DNA from: SIG299 sp045531955
Lineage (GTDB): Bacteria > Bacillota > Clostridia > Lachnospirales > Lachnospiraceae
NCBI GenBank assembly: GCA_045531955.1
Contig: JAZSFC010000020.1
Span: forward strand, 69,861 to 133,860
Direction: 5' to 3'
Length of the DNA: 64,000 bases
The translations under genes were made by a program, and so were the position numbers. The notes under the pieces are model-generated. The model was not told where the DNA came from, did not search any database, and was given only the letters and a program-made list of their open reading frames with translations. This document shows, in pieces, positions 9,517-18,837 of this stretch (the first letter of the stretch is position 1; each line of letters opens with the position of its first letter).

Positions 9517-10871
9517 TATGCATTTTCCCCTTTCTTTACTTTTTTTGATTTTTCGTTTTTTGCAATAGCAAGAACTTCCTTAAACTTCAACCTGGAGCCG
9601 TTATGTAAAATCAGTCCCTCATATACTTTAGCTACAAACTTGAACATCAGGACAATCGAAAGAGCCAATACAACAATTGCAATAAGCGCTATCCAGAAAT
9701 TTGCCTTTCCTACTAACAAAGCAGCCGGAAGCAAGAAAGAAGAAGACAACGGAAAAATCAGTGCAAATGTAACAAATGCATTGTCACCGGTTGCCATTAG
9801 AGTTCCGGCAGCACCAAATCCAATGTAAAAACCTACCAACGATAAAATAGTAAGCAGGGACAAACTCTCGCTTGCTTCCTCCATACGGCTTGCCGTAGCA
9901 CCACAAAGTCCGGCTAAAGTTGCATATAATACAAGACCTGCCCCCGCAACAACCAAGCCAAGCACAATGTTACCAAAATTCAGGCTTTCCAACATTTCCG
10001 GAGTCATAAACTGTGTAATTGCATTACTGCTTTCTCCGGTAATCAATGTTCCGAGCTTTGTAGAAACAAAACCTGACAATACTAAAGCAATCATTTGAAT
10101 CATTACTACTACTAACATCGCAAGTACTTTTCCTACAATTACAGCTAACGGACGGATGGACGTCAGCAGATATTCAATTACCTTAGAAGATTTTTCCTGT
10201 ACAATAGAGCTTGCTACCTGGCTGGATGCCATAACACAAATCATCAATACAATAAACATCATGCCGTAAATAAACCAGTATTCCATTTGAGTTATGGAAG
10301 TGTCCTCCAAAACCACCGCACTTTCCGTATCCACAATACTTGAAGATGCAACCACACTGGTTTCAAAAAAGGTCATCTGCTCCTCTGTAAGACCAAGCAG
10401 CTTAATTTTTGCCTTAGTATACGCATTCTGCACATACTGTCCTAACATCTGTAACTCATAATTCGTTACATCGCCATCCGGAGAACGCAAAAACTGAATA
10501 TAGCAGTTCTGCTCATCTTCCACCAGAAACAGAATCACGGAATTGGTTTCTTCTTCCTGAATTTTTGTTTCTAAAGCGGCAGTATCACCTACGGTATCTT
10601 CAAACACAATGTGCTGATAAGCTTCTGTTAACTCATTTTCCAAATCCAGATTGCGATAAAGTGTCATATTGTAAAGATATACCTTTTCTACCGCACTTTT
10701 TTCCGGACCTTCTTCCACTCCGTTTAATAAAAATGTATTCATCAATGGCATGGAAATCATGGCAATCGCCATCATAATAATTAATGTCACTATGTAAGTC
10801 TTGCTTTTTAGCGTCTGGACCAATGTAAAAGTAAAGACATCCTTCCAGCCGCGGAGATTATCTTTCTTCAT
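9516..10871 (-). CDS. ABC-2 type transporter permease (first of pair)
   Basis: 451 residues from ATG 10871 (MKKDNLRGWKDVFTFTLVQ). The architecture matches the following gene: one N-terminal helix, an extracytoplasmic domain, then helices with the coupling segment VQEKSSKVIEYLLTSIRPLAVIVGKVLA. The longer upstream reading only duplicates the end of the ATPase gene in another frame. Its start overlaps the ATPase gene by 14 nt, so the ATPase and two permeases form one translationally coupled unit. Confidence 0.85.
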   Translation of the reverse strand: MKKDNLRGWKDVFTFTLVQTLKSKTYIVTLIIMMAIAMISMPLMNTFLLNGVEEGPEKSAVEKVYLYNMTLYRNLDLENELTEAYQHIVFEDTVGDTAALETKIQEEETNSVILFLVEDEQNCYIQFLRSPDGDVTNYELQMLGQYVQNAYTKAKIKLLGLTEEQMTFFETSVVASSSIVDTESAVVLEDTSITQMEYWFIYGMMFIVLMICVMASSQVASSIVQEKSSKVIEYLLTSIRPLAVIVGKVLAMLVVVMIQMIALVLSGFVSTKLGTLITGESSNAITQFMTPEMLESLNFGNIVLGLVVAGAGLVLYATLAGLCGATASRMEEASESLSLLTILSLVGFYIGFGAAGTLMATGDNAFVTFALIFPLSSSFLLPAALLVGKANFWIALIAIVVLALSIVLMFKFVAKVYEGLILHNGSRLKFKEVLAIAKNEKSKKVKKGENA

Positions 10872-11796
10872 TATCGTCGCCCACCTTTTCCACAAAGATT
10901 TCATGCAGGGATGGTTCTCTGAGTTCAAACTTAACAAGCGGAACATTATCCTGCATCATGCTGGCTAAAAATTCTCTTGCCTGACGCTCATCCGTTACCT
11001 TTAAGTGATATTCACTCGGCATTTTTGCAACAATCTGAATACCAAACTTCTGAATATACGGTGCAATTTCGGAGTCACTCTTTACAAAGAGATTCACACG
11101 ACCATATCCCTTTTTGATAGTGTTCAGATTACCCTGAAGCACAGCCTGACCGCGGTTCATAATTGTAATGTCGGTACAGAATTCTTCAATGGTAGGCATC
11201 TGATGACTGGACATAATTAAGTACTTGTTCTTGGCAATTTCTTCGCGGATAATTCCTTTAAATAAATCGGTATTTACCGGATCAAGACCACTGAGGGGTT
11301 CATCTAAAATCAAAAATTCCGGTTCGGAAATCAGCGCTGCCATTAACTGAATCTTCTGCTGGTTACCTTTGGATAACTGGTCCGCACGGTTTGCTTTGGC
11401 TGCTTTCCCTTTTACTGTCTTTGGCGGGAAAATATACTCCTCCACCTGCAGGCGTTCTGCCCAATACTTGATTCGCTCCATGGCCAGTTTTTTTGGCACC
11501 TTCTTTAAAGATGCAAAGTACAATAACTGGTCAAGCAGGGAATACTTCGGATACAAACCGCGCTCCTCCGCTAAATAACCTACGTTCATTTCCGATGCAT
11601 TAAACGGCTTTCCGTTCCATAACACCTCACCGCCGTTTTTGGCAAGCATGCCGAGAATCATACGGATAGATGTGGTTTTACCCGCACCATTTGTTCCGAG
11701 CAGGGCATACACCCCCGGCTCGTTGATGGAAAAGCTGAGATCATCCACAACCACCTTTTCCCCATACTGCTTTGTCAAATTCTTTACCTCTAACAT
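10858..11796 (-). CDS. ABC transporter ATP-binding protein
   Basis: 312 residues, the nucleotide-binding subunit for the two permeases downstream. Walker A is GTNGAGKTTS, the ABC signature region reads LSKGNQQKIQL, and Walker B is FLILDEPLSGLDPVN, followed by the H-loop SSHQ. A C-terminal extension of about 90 residues is typical of NatA/YhaQ-type exporter ATPases (DUF4162-like). The start has AAGGAGG upstream. The gene is separated from the DUF3169-like gene by only 34 nt. Confidence 0.93.
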   Translation of the reverse strand: MLEVKNLTKQYGEKVVVDDLSFSINEPGVYALLGTNGAGKTTSIRMILGMLAKNGGEVLWNGKPFNASEMNVGYLAEERGLYPKYSLLDQLLYFASLKKVPKKLAMERIKYWAERLQVEEYIFPPKTVKGKAAKANRADQLSKGNQQKIQLMAALISEPEFLILDEPLSGLDPVNTDLFKGIIREEIAKNKYLIMSSHQMPTIEEFCTDITIMNRGQAVLQGNLNTIKKGYGRVNLFVKSDSEIAPYIQKFGIQIVAKMPSEYHLKVTDERQAREFLASMMQDNVPLVKFELREPSLHEIFVEKVGDDNEER

Positions 11797-11830
11797 GTTA
11801 ATCCTCCTTCTGCCTTGTTAGGCAAATCCC

Positions 11831-12676
11831 TTATTTCATCACCTCAGACGGATGCTTGGCAAAATAAATACCCTGCACGCTGTATACTGAGATCTGAATT
11901 ATCATAAATACTGTAACAACAATTGTGGCGAATACGCCGGTTCCGAAAATCATCTGCCCGATCAGACAAATTACCCAGAGCACCATTCCGGTCAGCTGCA
12001 TGACTTTAAACGTTTTGAAAGAACATTTGTATACTGCAAAACGTTCCGCCTCATCACAGTTTGCCAGCCATTTATCCTGGAACTTTGTATCGTAAATACT
12101 GCCTCTTTTTTCCGGATTGATTTCCTTCGTCAAATTCACAGCTTTCTGCTGGATAATGCAGGATACAATCAAAGCATACACCATATGTAAAAACACTGCG
12201 CCGAGAGACAACCAGAAACCTGTTGCATCCTGCACCAAAGCACCCTTTATTTCAACTAAATCCGAAGCCCATACTCCTGTGGCAAAGAAAAAGTAAGAAC
12301 CGAACATAATCAGATTAGAAAACCAGATAACGTAAGAAATTTTTGTTTCCATCCCTTCCAAAACCTCTTCGTCTTCCTCATCCCATGTAATATATTCTTT
12401 GCGGCTTTTCTTATATAACACAATGCAGGCAATAAGTAATACCGTAGTATATATATATCCTCCATAGATTGCCACACTTTGCATGATATTTACAAAAGCT
12501 TCTTTCACGGATTCATTTTCCATTATATCTCCTAAAAATGCACTGCCGACACCAACTCCGATGCCTACCGCAAAAGCTACGGCTAAGGCAATGACAAACT
12601 TGCCAAATGCCTTTTTATCTTCTTTTCTGTTCTCCTGCTGTTTTTCTGTCAATTCATTCAGTTTTTCATTACTCAT
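11831..12676 (-). CDS. DUF3169-like integral membrane protein
   Basis: About 281 residues with six predicted membrane helices in three pairs. Charged linkers and a central segment (NPEKRGSIYDTKFQDKWLANCDEAERF) resemble DUF3169 proteins, which are commonly encoded beside small XRE regulators in Firmicutes. ATG 12676 is chosen because GAGGAGG lies 6 nt upstream. It overlaps the end of the XRE gene by 8 nt, so the two are coupled. The function is unknown. Its position between a repressor and an ABC exporter suggests a membrane sensor or accessory subunit. Confidence 0.75.
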   Translation of the reverse strand: MSNEKLNELTEKQQENRKEDKKAFGKFVIALAVAFAVGIGVGVGSAFLGDIMENESVKEAFVNIMQSVAIYGGYIYTTVLLIACIVLYKKSRKEYITWDEEDEEVLEGMETKISYVIWFSNLIMFGSYFFFATGVWASDLVEIKGALVQDATGFWLSLGAVFLHMVYALIVSCIIQQKAVNLTKEINPEKRGSIYDTKFQDKWLANCDEAERFAVYKCSFKTFKVMQLTGMVLWVICLIGQMIFGTGVFATIVVTVFMIIQISVYSVQGIYFAKHPSEVMK

Positions 12677-12881
12677 TGTCATCCTCCTCGTATTCAAAAA
12701 TATCTTCTACCGTCACATTGCACAATTTTGCAAGCTTCAAGGCCAGGGTTACCGACGGAGAATAGTCTCCTCTTTCTATCTGGCTGATTGTCTGTCGGGA
12801 CACTCCGGCAAGTTTTCCCATTTCCTGTTGGTTGACACCCAGAATAGCCCGATGTTCTTTTAATTTGTTCTTTAATGGCAC
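12669..12881 (-). CDS. Small XRE-family HTH repressor
   Basis: A 70-residue protein that is almost only the helix-turn-helix domain (LGVNQQEMGKLAGVSRQTISQIERGDYSPS). The start is GTG 12881, placed by AAAGGAG 9 nt upstream and by the family's N-terminus; the longer frame upstream reads through the promoter. It is the first gene of the operon with the DUF3169-like and ABC genes. Two identical palindromes cover its own promoter (see 12925-12974), so autoregulation is likely. Confidence 0.88.
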   Translation of the reverse strand: MPLKNKLKEHRAILGVNQQEMGKLAGVSRQTISQIERGDYSPSVTLALKLAKLCNVTVEDIFEYEEDDNE

Positions 12882-12924
12882 TGATTCCGACTCCTTTCTG
12901 CTTTTCTTTTCTCTCTTTCTGCTT

Positions 12925-12974
12925 TGACAACTTTCCTTGTCAAAAATCATATCATTGACAACTATTCTTGTCAA
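12925..12974 (-). promoter_or_regulatory. Promoter with two repressor operators upstream of the XRE-ABC operon
   Basis: Leftward sigma-A promoter: -35 TTGACA at 12974-12969, 17-bp spacer, -10 TATGAT at 12951-12946. Two copies of TGACAA-N6-TTGTCA lie at 12925-12942 and 12956-12973, 31 bp apart start to start (three helical turns, same DNA face). One covers the -35 and spacer, the other the transcription start. The arrangement is what an autorepressing XRE dimer pair would need. Confidence 0.85.
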
Positions 12975-13135
12975 TACTTATTTGCAAATTAATAAAAATC
13001 TAATTTTCTTGGTATGTTTCACTTCTGTTTTGACCATACTATATTAAAAAATTCATTTAATAAATAGGTAGGAACCGGTTGTGCAACTTTCACAAGAAAT
13101 TTGTCAAAAATTTAACTTATTCTATCTTTCCTACA

Positions 13136-13165
13136 TTGACAAAAGAGTAATGTAAGTGCTATCAT
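13136..13165 (+). promoter_or_regulatory. Promoter of the pyruvate formate-lyase operon
   Basis: -35 TTGACA (13136-13141), 18-bp spacer and -10 TATCAT (13160-13165), about 85 nt upstream of the PFL start. The leader holds two short hairpins (GTCG...CGAC and CGTG-gaaaa-CACG) before AAAGGAG. No clear Rex or CcpA box was recognised here. Confidence 0.7.
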
Positions 13166-13249
13166 AGTCTGTGGTTTAAATGAGTCGAGTATAAAACCCG
13201 ACCTTAATTAGCGTGGAAAACACGTGTATAAAGAAAGGAGTACTCAAAG

Positions 13250-15301
<2,052 letters not shown>

Positions 15302-15347
15302 TCATGCTCCAGCTTGACTTATTAAACAATATCTAGTATAATATAAT

Positions 15348-15381
15348 TCCACACCAGACAACATGTTGTGTTTGGTGTGGA
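15348..15381 (+). promoter_or_regulatory. Hairpin between the two PFL genes
   Basis: The inverted repeat TCCACACCAGACAACA / TGTTGTGTTTGGTGTGGA has almost no loop and is followed by an A-rich, not T-rich, stretch. It is therefore unlikely to be a full terminator. It may be an RNA processing or stability element that sets the ratio of the small glycyl-radical subunit to the large one. A possible AT-rich promoter (TATAAT at 15339-15344) lies just before it. Confidence 0.55.
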
Positions 15382-15411
15382 TATAGACAAAAAATAAAGG
15401 AGGAAACTATT

Positions 15412-15654
15412 ATGTCCGTTAGCGAAAATCAGATCGATAACTTAGTAAACATGCTGGATGCATATGTTGAAAAGGGTGGTCATCACTTAAATGTAAACGT
15501 ATTTACAAAGGAAACTTTATTAGATGCTCAGGCACATCCTGAGAAGTATCCTCAGCTCACTATCCGTGTATCCGGATACGCAGTTAACTTCAACAAGTTA
15601 ACAAAGGAGCAGCAGGACGAAGTTATCTCCAGAACTTTCCATGAAGGAATGTAA
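15412..15654 (+). CDS. Separately encoded PFL glycyl-radical domain (GrcA-like)
   Basis: 80 residues matching the C-terminal end of pyruvate formate-lyase: HHLNVNVFTKETLLDA, PEKYPQLT, and IRVSGYAV with the radical-bearing glycine at position 55. It has its own strong AAAGGAGG and ATG. In standard PFL this segment is fused to the catalytic barrel. In E. coli a similar free domain (YfiD/GrcA) repairs oxygen-cleaved PFL. Here the large gene lacks this domain altogether, so this protein must supply the glycyl radical in trans. The activating enzyme gene starts inside its last codons. Confidence 0.93.
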   Translation: MSVSENQIDNLVNMLDAYVEKGGHHLNVNVFTKETLLDAQAHPEKYPQLTIRVSGYAVNFNKLTKEQQDEVISRTFHEGM

Positions 15655-16381
15655 TTCCGGAGCAATACACTCTGTCGAAACATTTGGAACTGTAGATGGA
15701 CCGGGCATCCGATATGTGGTATTTTTCCAGGGATGCCCGTTTCGTTGTTTATTCTGCCATAATCCCGACACCTGGACACCACAGGGCGGCACAGAAATGA
15801 CGGTGGATGAGCTTCTGGCAGGCTATCAGAAAAACATCAGCTTTTATAAAAAAGGCGGCATCACTGCCAGCGGCGGCGAACCACTGATGCAGCTTGACTT
15901 TTTAACCACGCTGTTTAAAAAAGCCAAGGAACAGGGCATCCACACCTGCCTTGACACGTCTGCTGCCACCTACACCGAAGCCCGCCGGGAAGATTTTGAG
16001 ACACTTCTCCAATATACCGACCTGGTTCTTCTTGATTTTAAGCACAGCGACCGCGAGGAGCATAAAAAGCTCACCGGCATGTATAACGATGCCCCTCTCG
16101 CCTTTGCAATGCTTTTAGCCGAAAAGAAAATTCCGATGGTTGTCCGTCATGTACTGGTACCGGAGATTACCGACACGCCGGAACAGCTAAAGAATCTGGG
16201 TAAGCTGATGAAACAGTTTAAAAATGTAGTAGGATTAGAGGTTTTACCGTTCCACCAGATGGGCACGGTAAAGTATAAGAATCTTGGAATCCCGTATCCG
16301 TTGGAGGGTGTGCCTGCGCTCACCAAGGAAGACGGAAAACGGGCAAAAGAAATGATATTAAAGGCCTATAAAGAGGCGTAA
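15641..16381 (+). CDS. pflA: Pyruvate formate-lyase activating enzyme (radical SAM)
   Basis: 246 residues. Generates the glycyl radical on PFL using SAM and a 4Fe-4S cluster. The cluster motif CX3CX2C is at Cys32, Cys36 and Cys39 (GCPFRCLFCHNPDTW), preceded by the family's HSVETFGTVDGPGIRYV. A GGEP motif (ASGGEPLMQ) for SAM binding follows. The ATG at 15641 overlaps the glycyl-radical domain gene by 14 nt, which should couple their translation. A terminator follows immediately. Confidence 0.96.
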   Translation: MKECNSGAIHSVETFGTVDGPGIRYVVFFQGCPFRCLFCHNPDTWTPQGGTEMTVDELLAGYQKNISFYKKGGITASGGEPLMQLDFLTTLFKKAKEQGIHTCLDTSAATYTEARREDFETLLQYTDLVLLDFKHSDREEHKKLTGMYNDAPLAFAMLLAEKKIPMVVRHVLVPEITDTPEQLKNLGKLMKQFKNVVGLEVLPFHQMGTVKYKNLGIPYPLEGVPALTKEDGKRAKEMILKAYKEA

Positions 16382-16382
16382 G

Positions 16383-16412
16383 AAAAGCGGCTGTTCTCAA
16401 GCCGCTTTTTTA
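16383..16412. terminator. Bidirectional terminator after pflA
   Basis: AAAAGCGGC, 9-nt loop, GCCGCTTTTTTATT. The right half of the stem also encodes the last four codons (Lys-Lys-Ala-Ala) of the convergent MFS gene, whose stop lies in the loop. Confidence 0.92.
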
Positions 16413-17596
16413 TTATTTCTTAACATTAAATTCACTATCACTAACAATATCGGAAACACAATGGCGCTTAACACGCCTATCTTCAAATCATCCCCAAACC
16501 GTTCTGCCACCGCACCTACAATGGTTGGACCGGAGCCGCAGCCAAGGTCGCCTGCTAACGCTAAAAAAGCAAACATGGCTGTTCCGCCTGCCGGCAGGGA
16601 ATTAGAAGCAAGGCTGAAGGTACCCGGCCACATAATACCTACGGAAAATCCGCACACAGCACAACCGATAAGACCAAGTACCGGATGTGGTGCAAAAGCT
16701 GCTAAAAGGTAGCATACAACGCACAAACAACCGGAGCCCACCATCGCTGCCTTTAAACTGATTTTGTCGCTTAATTTGGCGTACAGCGCGCGAGAGGTAC
16801 CCATCAGCACCGCAAACAAGCACGGACCTGCCAAATCGCCCACAGTTTTCGACACCTTTAACCCGGATTCCGCAAAAGCAGATGCCCACTGGCTCATACC
16901 CTGCTCGGAAGCTCCGGAACAAATCATCAGTAAAAACAAAATCCAAAAGGTCTTGTTTTTAAACAGTTCTGTTATTGTCATGCCCTTGCCTTCTTCTACC
17001 GGTGGTGCCAAAGGAACAAGACTGAAATACACTGCATTTGCAAAAGGTACAATAGCCCAGAGAATTGCCATCCACTTCCAATTTTCGATACCTGCTAAGG
17101 TAAAGAACAATGTACTTGCCAGAACAACAAATACATGGCCCCAGCAGTAAAAGGAATGAAGCAGACTCATTGCAGCTTCCTTCTTGGTAGTTGGACATGC
17201 CTCCACAATCGGGCTTACCAGCACCTCAAGGATTCCGCCGCCGATGGCGTAGAAAATAATTGCCACAACAATGCCTGCATACGGCGGCAAAATCTCAGGA
17301 AACACAGCCAGACCAATCAAGCCTAAGCCGCCAAATATATGTGCCGCCACAATGGCAATACGATACCCGATTTTATCGATAAATTTTGCCGCAATAAAAT
17401 CCACAAATAACTGCACACCGAAATTAATCGTTACCAAAAGTCCCAGCATTTCCAAGGAAATTCCATACTGTGACTGAAACGTTAAAAACAACAACGGTAC
17501 AAAATTATTTACGATTGCCTGTGTTATGTACCCCACATAACTGGCATAAATCGTATGACCGTAGTCTGTTTTGATTTTACTGATAACACCTGACAT
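16397..17596 (-). CDS. Major facilitator superfamily transporter
   Basis: 399 residues with twelve hydrophobic segments in two six-helix halves. The first cytoplasmic loop and later segments (TKKEAAMSLLHSFYCWGHVF, GGGILEVLVSPIVEA) resemble FucP/sugar-porter-like MFS carriers. The start ATG 17596 has CAGGAGA 5 nt upstream; the longer reading to 17665 has no ribosome site. It is a single-gene unit. The substrate is not assignable, though a sugar or drug is plausible. Confidence 0.82.
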   Translation of the reverse strand: MSGVISKIKTDYGHTIYASYVGYITQAIVNNFVPLLFLTFQSQYGISLEMLGLLVTINFGVQLFVDFIAAKFIDKIGYRIAIVAAHIFGGLGLIGLAVFPEILPPYAGIVVAIIFYAIGGGILEVLVSPIVEACPTTKKEAAMSLLHSFYCWGHVFVVLASTLFFTLAGIENWKWMAILWAIVPFANAVYFSLVPLAPPVEEGKGMTITELFKNKTFWILFLLMICSGASEQGMSQWASAFAESGLKVSKTVGDLAGPCLFAVLMGTSRALYAKLSDKISLKAAMVGSGCLCVVCYLLAAFAPHPVLGLIGCAVCGFSVGIMWPGTFSLASNSLPAGGTAMFAFLALAGDLGCGSGPTIVGAVAERFGDDLKIGVLSAIVFPILLVIVNLMLRNNKKAA

Positions 17597-17677
17597 ATTC
17601 TTGTCTCCTGTATATTTTTTAGTGACATATAGCATCCGATATAAAGTGATTATACCACTTGCCATTGTCAGTAATTT

Positions 17678-17871
17678 GATATTTTAGGTTTCTTCAACTT
17701 TACATAACTCCGGGCGCATGTTTATCGGCGTCAGACCCTGGAGAAACGTCCTCACTTGGTGAGGTATTTTCGAACCTAGTGAGGCTACGTTTCGATGGTA
17801 GCGAGAGCGTGTCTGACAAAGATAAACATACGCCCGGAGTTACTAGAAAAATAAAGAAAACCTAAGATATC
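17678..17871. repeat. 194-nt imperfect palindromic element
   Basis: The arms pair almost throughout: GATATTTTAGGTTTCTT with AAGAAAACCTAAGATATC at the ends, ACTCCGGGCG..ATGTTTATC inside, and GTCAGAC further in. The head carries CCTCACTTGGTGAGG, itself a hairpin, next to CCTAGTGAGG, so it would fold with a branched top. The element ends 1 nt from the stop codon of the amidase gene. It lies between two leftward genes and has no open reading frame of note. Confidence 0.75.
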
Positions 17872-17872
17872 T

Positions 17873-18790
17873 TTACTCCAGCGGCAAAAATTTCTGAATT
17901 CCGTTACAGATTCCCTCAGCAACCTTTTTCTGGTACTCCGGATCAAAAAGCTTTGCACGTTCCGTTTCGGAAGTGATAAATCCGCATTCCACCAAACATG
18001 CCGGAACTGTACAGTGCCGTAATACCGTCAATTTATTACTGAGCTTAATACCGCGGTTTCTGGTATCCACCACCTTGGTTAATTCATCTGCAATATACTG
18101 GGCTAAGGTTTCACTTCCGTCATCCCGCATATCAGCATACCAGACCTCAGCGCCCTGCGTGGCATCATTATCACCCTCTATGGAATTTAGATGGATACTG
18201 ACATATAAAGAGGCTCCATTGTGTGACGCCAGAACCGGGCGTTCCTCATTTTCCACATAGAAATCGCCGTCACGTACCATAAATACCGCATATCCGGCCT
18301 CTTCCAATTCTTTTTTCAAAAATAATGCAATTGCTAAATTAGCATCTTTTTCATACAATCCCTGTCGGGTACTTCCTAAATCTTCACCGCCGTGTCCTGC
18401 GTCCAAAGCAATCACTTTCTCCGGTACCGGTGTCGGACTTGGAGTAGCGGTAGGAATTGCAGTAGCATTTACCGCCGGAACTACCGTAGGCATAGGGGTG
18501 CTTTCCTCTGTTTCGCCACCTCTGTTAACAGAAGCACTGCTTTCGTTGTTTCCTGTTACTGTATTGTTGTCCGGTACATTGGTAGAAACTTCCGGGGACA
18601 CAGTCGCCGTCACAGCCGGAATTGCATCCTCCGCGTTTTTCTCTTCCTTCTTTTCATCCATAATTACCTTTATCAGTCCAACGATAATTAATATCAGCAA
18701 AAGTACGCTCAATGCAATGGTAATTGCCACCTTCCTGCGATATTTCTTTCGTGCATTAATCCGCCTTTGGACAAGATAATTCATATCCAT
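17873..18790 (-). CDS. Membrane-anchored N-acetylmuramoyl-L-alanine amidase (Amidase_3)
   Basis: 305 residues. Cleaves the amide bond between MurNAc and the stem peptide. An N-terminal basic segment and one membrane helix (about residues 22-44) are followed by a Thr/Pro-rich linker (to about residue 125) and the zinc amidase domain. Zinc ligands and catalytic residues are visible in ALDAGHGGED, the Glu of YEKDANLAIAL, VSIHLNS and the catalytic Glu of LVECGF. AAGGAGG precedes ATG 18790. It is 47 nt downstream of the DUF885 lipoprotein gene and probably in the same unit. Confidence 0.94.
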   Translation of the reverse strand: MDMNYLVQRRINARKKYRRKVAITIALSVLLLILIIVGLIKVIMDEKKEEKNAEDAIPAVTATVSPEVSTNVPDNNTVTGNNESSASVNRGGETEESTPMPTVVPAVNATAIPTATPSPTPVPEKVIALDAGHGGEDLGSTRQGLYEKDANLAIALFLKKELEEAGYAVFMVRDGDFYVENEERPVLASHNGASLYVSIHLNSIEGDNDATQGAEVWYADMRDDGSETLAQYIADELTKVVDTRNRGIKLSNKLTVLRHCTVPACLVECGFITSETERAKLFDPEYQKKVAEGICNGIQKFLPLE

Positions 18791-18837
18791 TGTGAATCCT
18801 CCTTGTTTTGCGGAGCAAACTATCCGCCCGCTTGTCT

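Noticed and set aside
12669..12676. XRE plus membrane protein as a toxin-antitoxin pair
   Set aside because: The pair continues into an ABC exporter operon with operator control, which fits a regulated transporter better than a toxin module.
15302..15411. Frameshift or sequencing error breaking one PFL gene
   Set aside because: The first part ends cleanly at a domain linker, the second has its own AAAGGAGG and ATG, and a structured 110-nt gap lies between; a single error cannot explain this.
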